Positions 61,527-64,000 of a stretch of 64,000 nt of DNA are shown here, one piece after another. Both the position numbers and the translations under genes were made by a program. Source of the stretch: CAMYOC01 sp963704875 (GTDB lineage: Bacteria > Pseudomonadota > Gammaproteobacteria > Steroidobacterales > XN24). The stretch covers positions 588,370 through 652,369 of the forward strand of contig CAVPIA010000005.1 in NCBI GenBank assembly GCA_963704875.1, written 5' to 3'. Every line of letters begins with the position of its first letter. Position 1 is the first letter of the stretch. Below the pieces are notes generated by a model that ran no database searches, had not been told where the DNA came from, and saw nothing but the letters and a program-made list of their open reading frames with translations.

Positions 61527-62555
61527 ATGTCTGGCATCCACCCGCTCCGTCTGCTGCTGCGTATGGTGCTTTGCATCGGCGCAGCCCTCTTTGTGCTGTG
61601 GGCGGTTCTGGCCCTCTGGATAGATGGACCCGTCTCGCGCACGGCTGCCGGGCTCCTCATCGGCATTCTGCTGGCGGCTCTGGTCGGGGCTGTCATCTGG
61701 ATCCGCCCGTTCCGGCGATCTCTGGCAGTCGTCGTCGGCTTGTGTATCGCCGTGGCGGCCTGGTGGCTGACCCTTTCGCCCGCCAGCGACCGCAACTGGC
61801 AGCCGAATGTGGCGCATCTGCCCACCGCGACCCTGGATGGTTCTCTACTGACGATCAACAACGTCCGCAGTTTCCGTTATGGGGATGACGAAGCAGACGC
61901 TGAAGAGCGCTGGATCACCGCCACCTATGACCTCGATCAGCTCGTGGGCTTCGACATCTTCTTCTCTTTCTGGGGACCTCAGGCTTACGGTCACACCATC
62001 GCCAGCTGGGAATTCGCTGATGGTCGCCACCTGGCGGTCTCGATCGAAACCAGGAAAGAAGTCGGTGAGTCCTATTCGGCAATCCGCGGTTTCTTCCGCC
62101 AGTTCGAGCTCTACTATGTGGTGGCAGAAGAGACAGACGTTGTGGCTCTGCGGACCAATCACCGCGGTGAGCGGGTAGAGCTGTATCGTATTTTCACCCC
62201 TGATGAGGGTGATCGGGCCATGCTTCTCGACTATGTTCAAGACATCAACGAGCTGGCCGCAAATCCACGCTGGTACAACGCGCTGACCCAGAACTGCACC
62301 ACAACCATCTGGAAACACGCCAAAGCGGTTGGCTCAAAGTTCCCGCTGGACTGGCGGCTGCTGGCCAACGGCTATGTTCTTGAACTGGCTTATCAGCTGG
62401 GTACCGTCAACAGCACGGTGAGCCTCGATGAACTGAGGCGGCGCAGCGACATCACCGAGCTTGCAATACAGAACGGCGACGGTGGTGATTTTTCCAGGAC
62501 CATTCGCCAGGAACTGCTCGAACGGCCCACAGCCTTTCCGGCCGCTCGCCCGTAG
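61527..62555 (+). CDS. DUF4105 family membrane protein
   Basis: A 342-residue protein with two or three N-terminal membrane helices (about 7-32, 40-58, 65-85) and a large periplasmic domain. The DUF4105 core is seen in the region from about residue 110 (WITATYDLDQLVGFDIFFSF) to YNALTQNCTTTIWKHAKA, a conserved Asn-Cys-Thr cluster resembling a cysteine-peptidase-like or NlpC-like fold. Function of the family is unsettled. Converges with the unknown gene at 62648-63193. Confidence 0.82.
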   Translation: MSGIHPLRLLLRMVLCIGAALFVLWAVLALWIDGPVSRTAAGLLIGILLAALVGAVIWIRPFRRSLAVVVGLCIAVAAWWLTLSPASDRNWQPNVAHLPTATLDGSLLTINNVRSFRYGDDEADAEERWITATYDLDQLVGFDIFFSFWGPQAYGHTIASWEFADGRHLAVSIETRKEVGESYSAIRGFFRQFELYYVVAEETDVVALRTNHRGERVELYRIFTPDEGDRAMLLDYVQDINELAANPRWYNALTQNCTTTIWKHAKAVGSKFPLDWRLLANGYVLELAYQLGTVNSTVSLDELRRRSDITELAIQNGDGGDFSRTIRQELLERPTAFPAARP

Positions 62556-62647
62556 CGCCCACACCATTGCGATGCCTCTGTGCGGCTTCCCATCCTTTAC
62601 TGCTTGCGTCGCCGTCCCTACGCGATACGAACGCGGATGTCGCTGGC

Positions 62648-63193
62648 TTATGCCGGAATCAGTTGCGAAGTTCGCGAAGTCAGGCTGAGCGCCAAGCCAC
62701 CCTCGCTGCTGGACGTCTCCCCCAAAGCCATCGTGCCAGTGATGCTGATCGGTGATTGAATGCCGAACACCGGCACCGTTACCTCGGCTTCGGGCGAGCC
62801 GCCGTGCCGGTACGGCTGGCTGTCCGGCCCGTAGCGATGCCAGGTGCCGGTGAAATTCGAATGCTCCCAGTAGCCCGTGCGCTCGCCGCGGTCGTTAAAC
62901 TCGTCGATACGCGACTTCGATAAGGGATTCAATTTCAGCGCGGCGCGGCGGCGTCCATCCGCGGTCCGAACATCAAGCTGTTTCCGGGTATCCGGACGCC
63001 TGCGCACGGTCGCAAGTTGCTCGCCCCGTGTTCCGACGATTTCGTAGCGATCCCGATCAAGCGGGCTTTGTCGAACGCTCGCGACTGTGCGGCCCTTCGA
63101 ATCGGCCACCCGGTAGCTGTATGTCTCCGTCGAGGGATCAGATCGGGCCTGGGTTGCCAACAGGAAGACCAGGAGACCGCAAGCGGCCATCAT
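62648..63193 (-). CDS. exported protein of unknown function
   Basis: The frame is open from 63487, but the ATG at 63193 gives a signal peptide (MMAACGLLVFLLATQARS), followed by a 160-residue domain of charged beta-like segments (SYRVADSKGRTVASVRQSPL, ALKLNPLSKSRIDEFNDRGE) that may contain repeated two-stranded motifs. No family was recognised. It lies in the decayed region between DUF4105 and a broken DUF937 gene. It may be a real periplasmic protein or a chance frame; evidence is moderate. Confidence 0.5.
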   Translation of the reverse strand: MMAACGLLVFLLATQARSDPSTETYSYRVADSKGRTVASVRQSPLDRDRYEIVGTRGEQLATVRRRPDTRKQLDVRTADGRRRAALKLNPLSKSRIDEFNDRGERTGYWEHSNFTGTWHRYGPDSQPYRHGGSPEAEVTVPVFGIQSPISITGTMALGETSSSEGGLALSLTSRTSQLIPA

Positions 63194-63231
63194 ACTGCCG
63201 GACTCTTCGGGCTCAGAGTAAGGATCTGCCT

Positions 63232-63457
63232 TGCCGCGCTGAACTGCATGGCCGGGCAGACCAGACGGGCAGAAATGTCGCTTTCGAAGCATTGGCGCGC
63301 CACCAGAGAAAAGACAACCCCAGCTTAGACCTCTGTAGTCGAGAGGAAAAACCCGCGCTGCCGAGCTGACCTGCATGGACTGGCAGACCTCACGGGCAGG
63401 AGCCTCGCTTTTCGATGACCGGAAACTCGAACAGGGAAAAGACAGCCCCAGCTTGAT
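63232..63457. repeat. imperfect tandem duplication, about 99 bases each
   Basis: The block 63232-63330 recurs at 63359-63457 with a period of 127-128 bases and roughly 70% identity. Anchors include tgccg(c/a)gctga(a/c)ctgcatgg near the start and aaaagaca(a/g)ccccagctt near the end. The 487-base stretch 63194-63680 that holds it has no convincing gene. The copies could be a degenerate structured RNA or old duplication. Confidence 0.6.
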
Positions 63458-63680
63458 CAAACCCGCCAGCCCGGAGCTCTCCGCCATGTCCGTCGATTCG
63501 CCCCGCTTGACTGTGACCCATTCATTCCCGGGGTACCCTGTCCCAGTGTCGTCTATGTTTCTTGTAGTTCACGAGTCCGACGGTCCGCGACGCTTGCTGC
63601 TCACGCTGGACGCCCGGACTCGGGCCGATGGATCCGGCCACCCAAATCCTTTTCTTGATACCCGTTAACGGAGAACACCC

Positions 63681-64000
63681 ATGGTCCTTCCTCGATTCCC
63701 TGATGAAGAATTCCGGCATTCTCGGCAACCTGAGCGAGCTGGCCGGCCAGAGCCCGCAGCTGGCACAGGCCGCACAGAGCCTGTTCAGCGCGAACGATTC
63801 CTCCGTCGGCGGCAGTGGTGGTCTCGCCGGAATCATCGGCGCGCTGCAGTCCTCCGGGCTGGACGACGAGCGTCCTCCTGCTCGGCGGCGGAGACAACAA
63901 GGCCATCTCGCCGTCCCAGCTGGAATCCGCCCTCGGCAGCGACACCTTGGCCCAGTTCGCCAGCAAGGCGGGGGTCGGCGGACAGGAGGCCAGCGCCGTC
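63681..64000 (+). pseudogene. DUF937 (YidB-like) protein, frameshifted and cut by window edge
   Basis: After a GGAGA site and ATG at 63681, the frame beginning one base later reads SFLDSLMKNSGILGNLSELA and GIIGALQSSGLDD, a DUF937/YidB pattern. Around 63866-63874 it shifts again, continuing as LLLGGGDNKAISPSQLESAL and SDTLAQFASKAGVGG to the window end. Two single-base shifts break it. YidB-like proteins are small secreted or cytoplasmic proteins of unknown role. The minus-strand frame here is its shadow. Confidence 0.7.

Noticed and set aside
63375..63668. 97-codon plus frame
   Set aside because: No recognisable domain, overlaps the tandem duplication, and has no convincing ribosome site.
63601..63966. 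Minus-strand open frame at the window end
   Set aside because: Shadow of the broken DUF937 gene on the plus strand.
1..64000. CRISPR arrays, rRNA genes, prophage structural genes
   Set aside because: No regularly spaced direct repeats of CRISPR type, no rRNA sequence and no phage morphogenesis genes were seen.

Overview
The window reads as a chromosome segment of a free-living, GC-rich (about 60%) gammaproteobacterium. Gene content and order resemble Pseudomonas/Xanthomonadales-type genomes: suhB-trmJ-isc, ndk-rlmN-pilW-rodZ-hisS-yfgM-bamB-der, queA-tgt-yajC-secDF and guaBA. Protein character (DUF3450/TonB cluster, IcmF, liu-type leucine operon, IscU-like protein beside IscS) suggests an environmental Xanthomonadales/Wenzhouxiangella/Woeseia-like lineage. 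This placement is inference from gene content only; no phylogeny was run.

Layout. 1-10758 (minus): a leucine/isovalerate catabolic operon (leucine dehydrogenase, isovaleryl-CoA dehydrogenase, thiolase, both methylcrotonyl-CoA carboxylase subunits, methylglutaconyl-CoA hydratase, HMG-CoA lyase, a short-chain dehydrogenase), then a lipoprotein M16 peptidase cut by the window edge. Divergent from it is icmF, the fused B12-dependent isobutyryl-CoA mutase (11091-14552). 14752-20210: a seven-gene TonB energy-transduction operon (DUF3450, ExbB-like, ExbB, ExbD, ExbD, TonB, TPR), closed by a perfect 20-bp hairpin shared with convergent plsC. 21317-24047: xerD, a dsbC with an apparent frameshift, fdxA and a NUDIX gene. 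24381-28516: a GEMM-type (cyclic-di-GMP) riboswitch directly ahead of a four-gene chaperone-usher pilus operon with spore-coat-U-type pilins. 28686-31304: tRNA-Leu, then an ECF sigma factor, zinc-type anti-sigma factor and exported PDZ protein. 31374-36873: queA-tgt-yajC-secD-secF. 36931-41162: suhB, trmJ, a reduced isc cluster (IscS, an IscU-like protein lacking most cluster ligands, IscA), ndk. 41181-54503: rlmN through der (without ispG), metX, xseA, guaB, guaA.

From the end of guaA (54503) to 64000 the character changes to a decayed accessory region: an internally deleted IS91-like transposase, a SulP transporter, a truncated FUSC gene fused to a broken amidohydrolase, a small inverted-repeat element, a FUSC/DUF1656/membrane-fusion efflux cluster with two damaged genes, an IS3 remnant, a DUF4105 protein, an unknown exported protein and a frameshifted DUF937 gene.

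The most notable points are the predicted c-di-GMP control of the pilus operon, the eroded isc operon with a ligand-poor IscU, the ECF/anti-sigma/PDZ module, and the scrambled region that starts at the guaA 3' end. Several genes (dsbC, DUF1656, DUF937) show single-base frameshifts; these may be real decay or assembly errors and cannot be separated from sequence alone.
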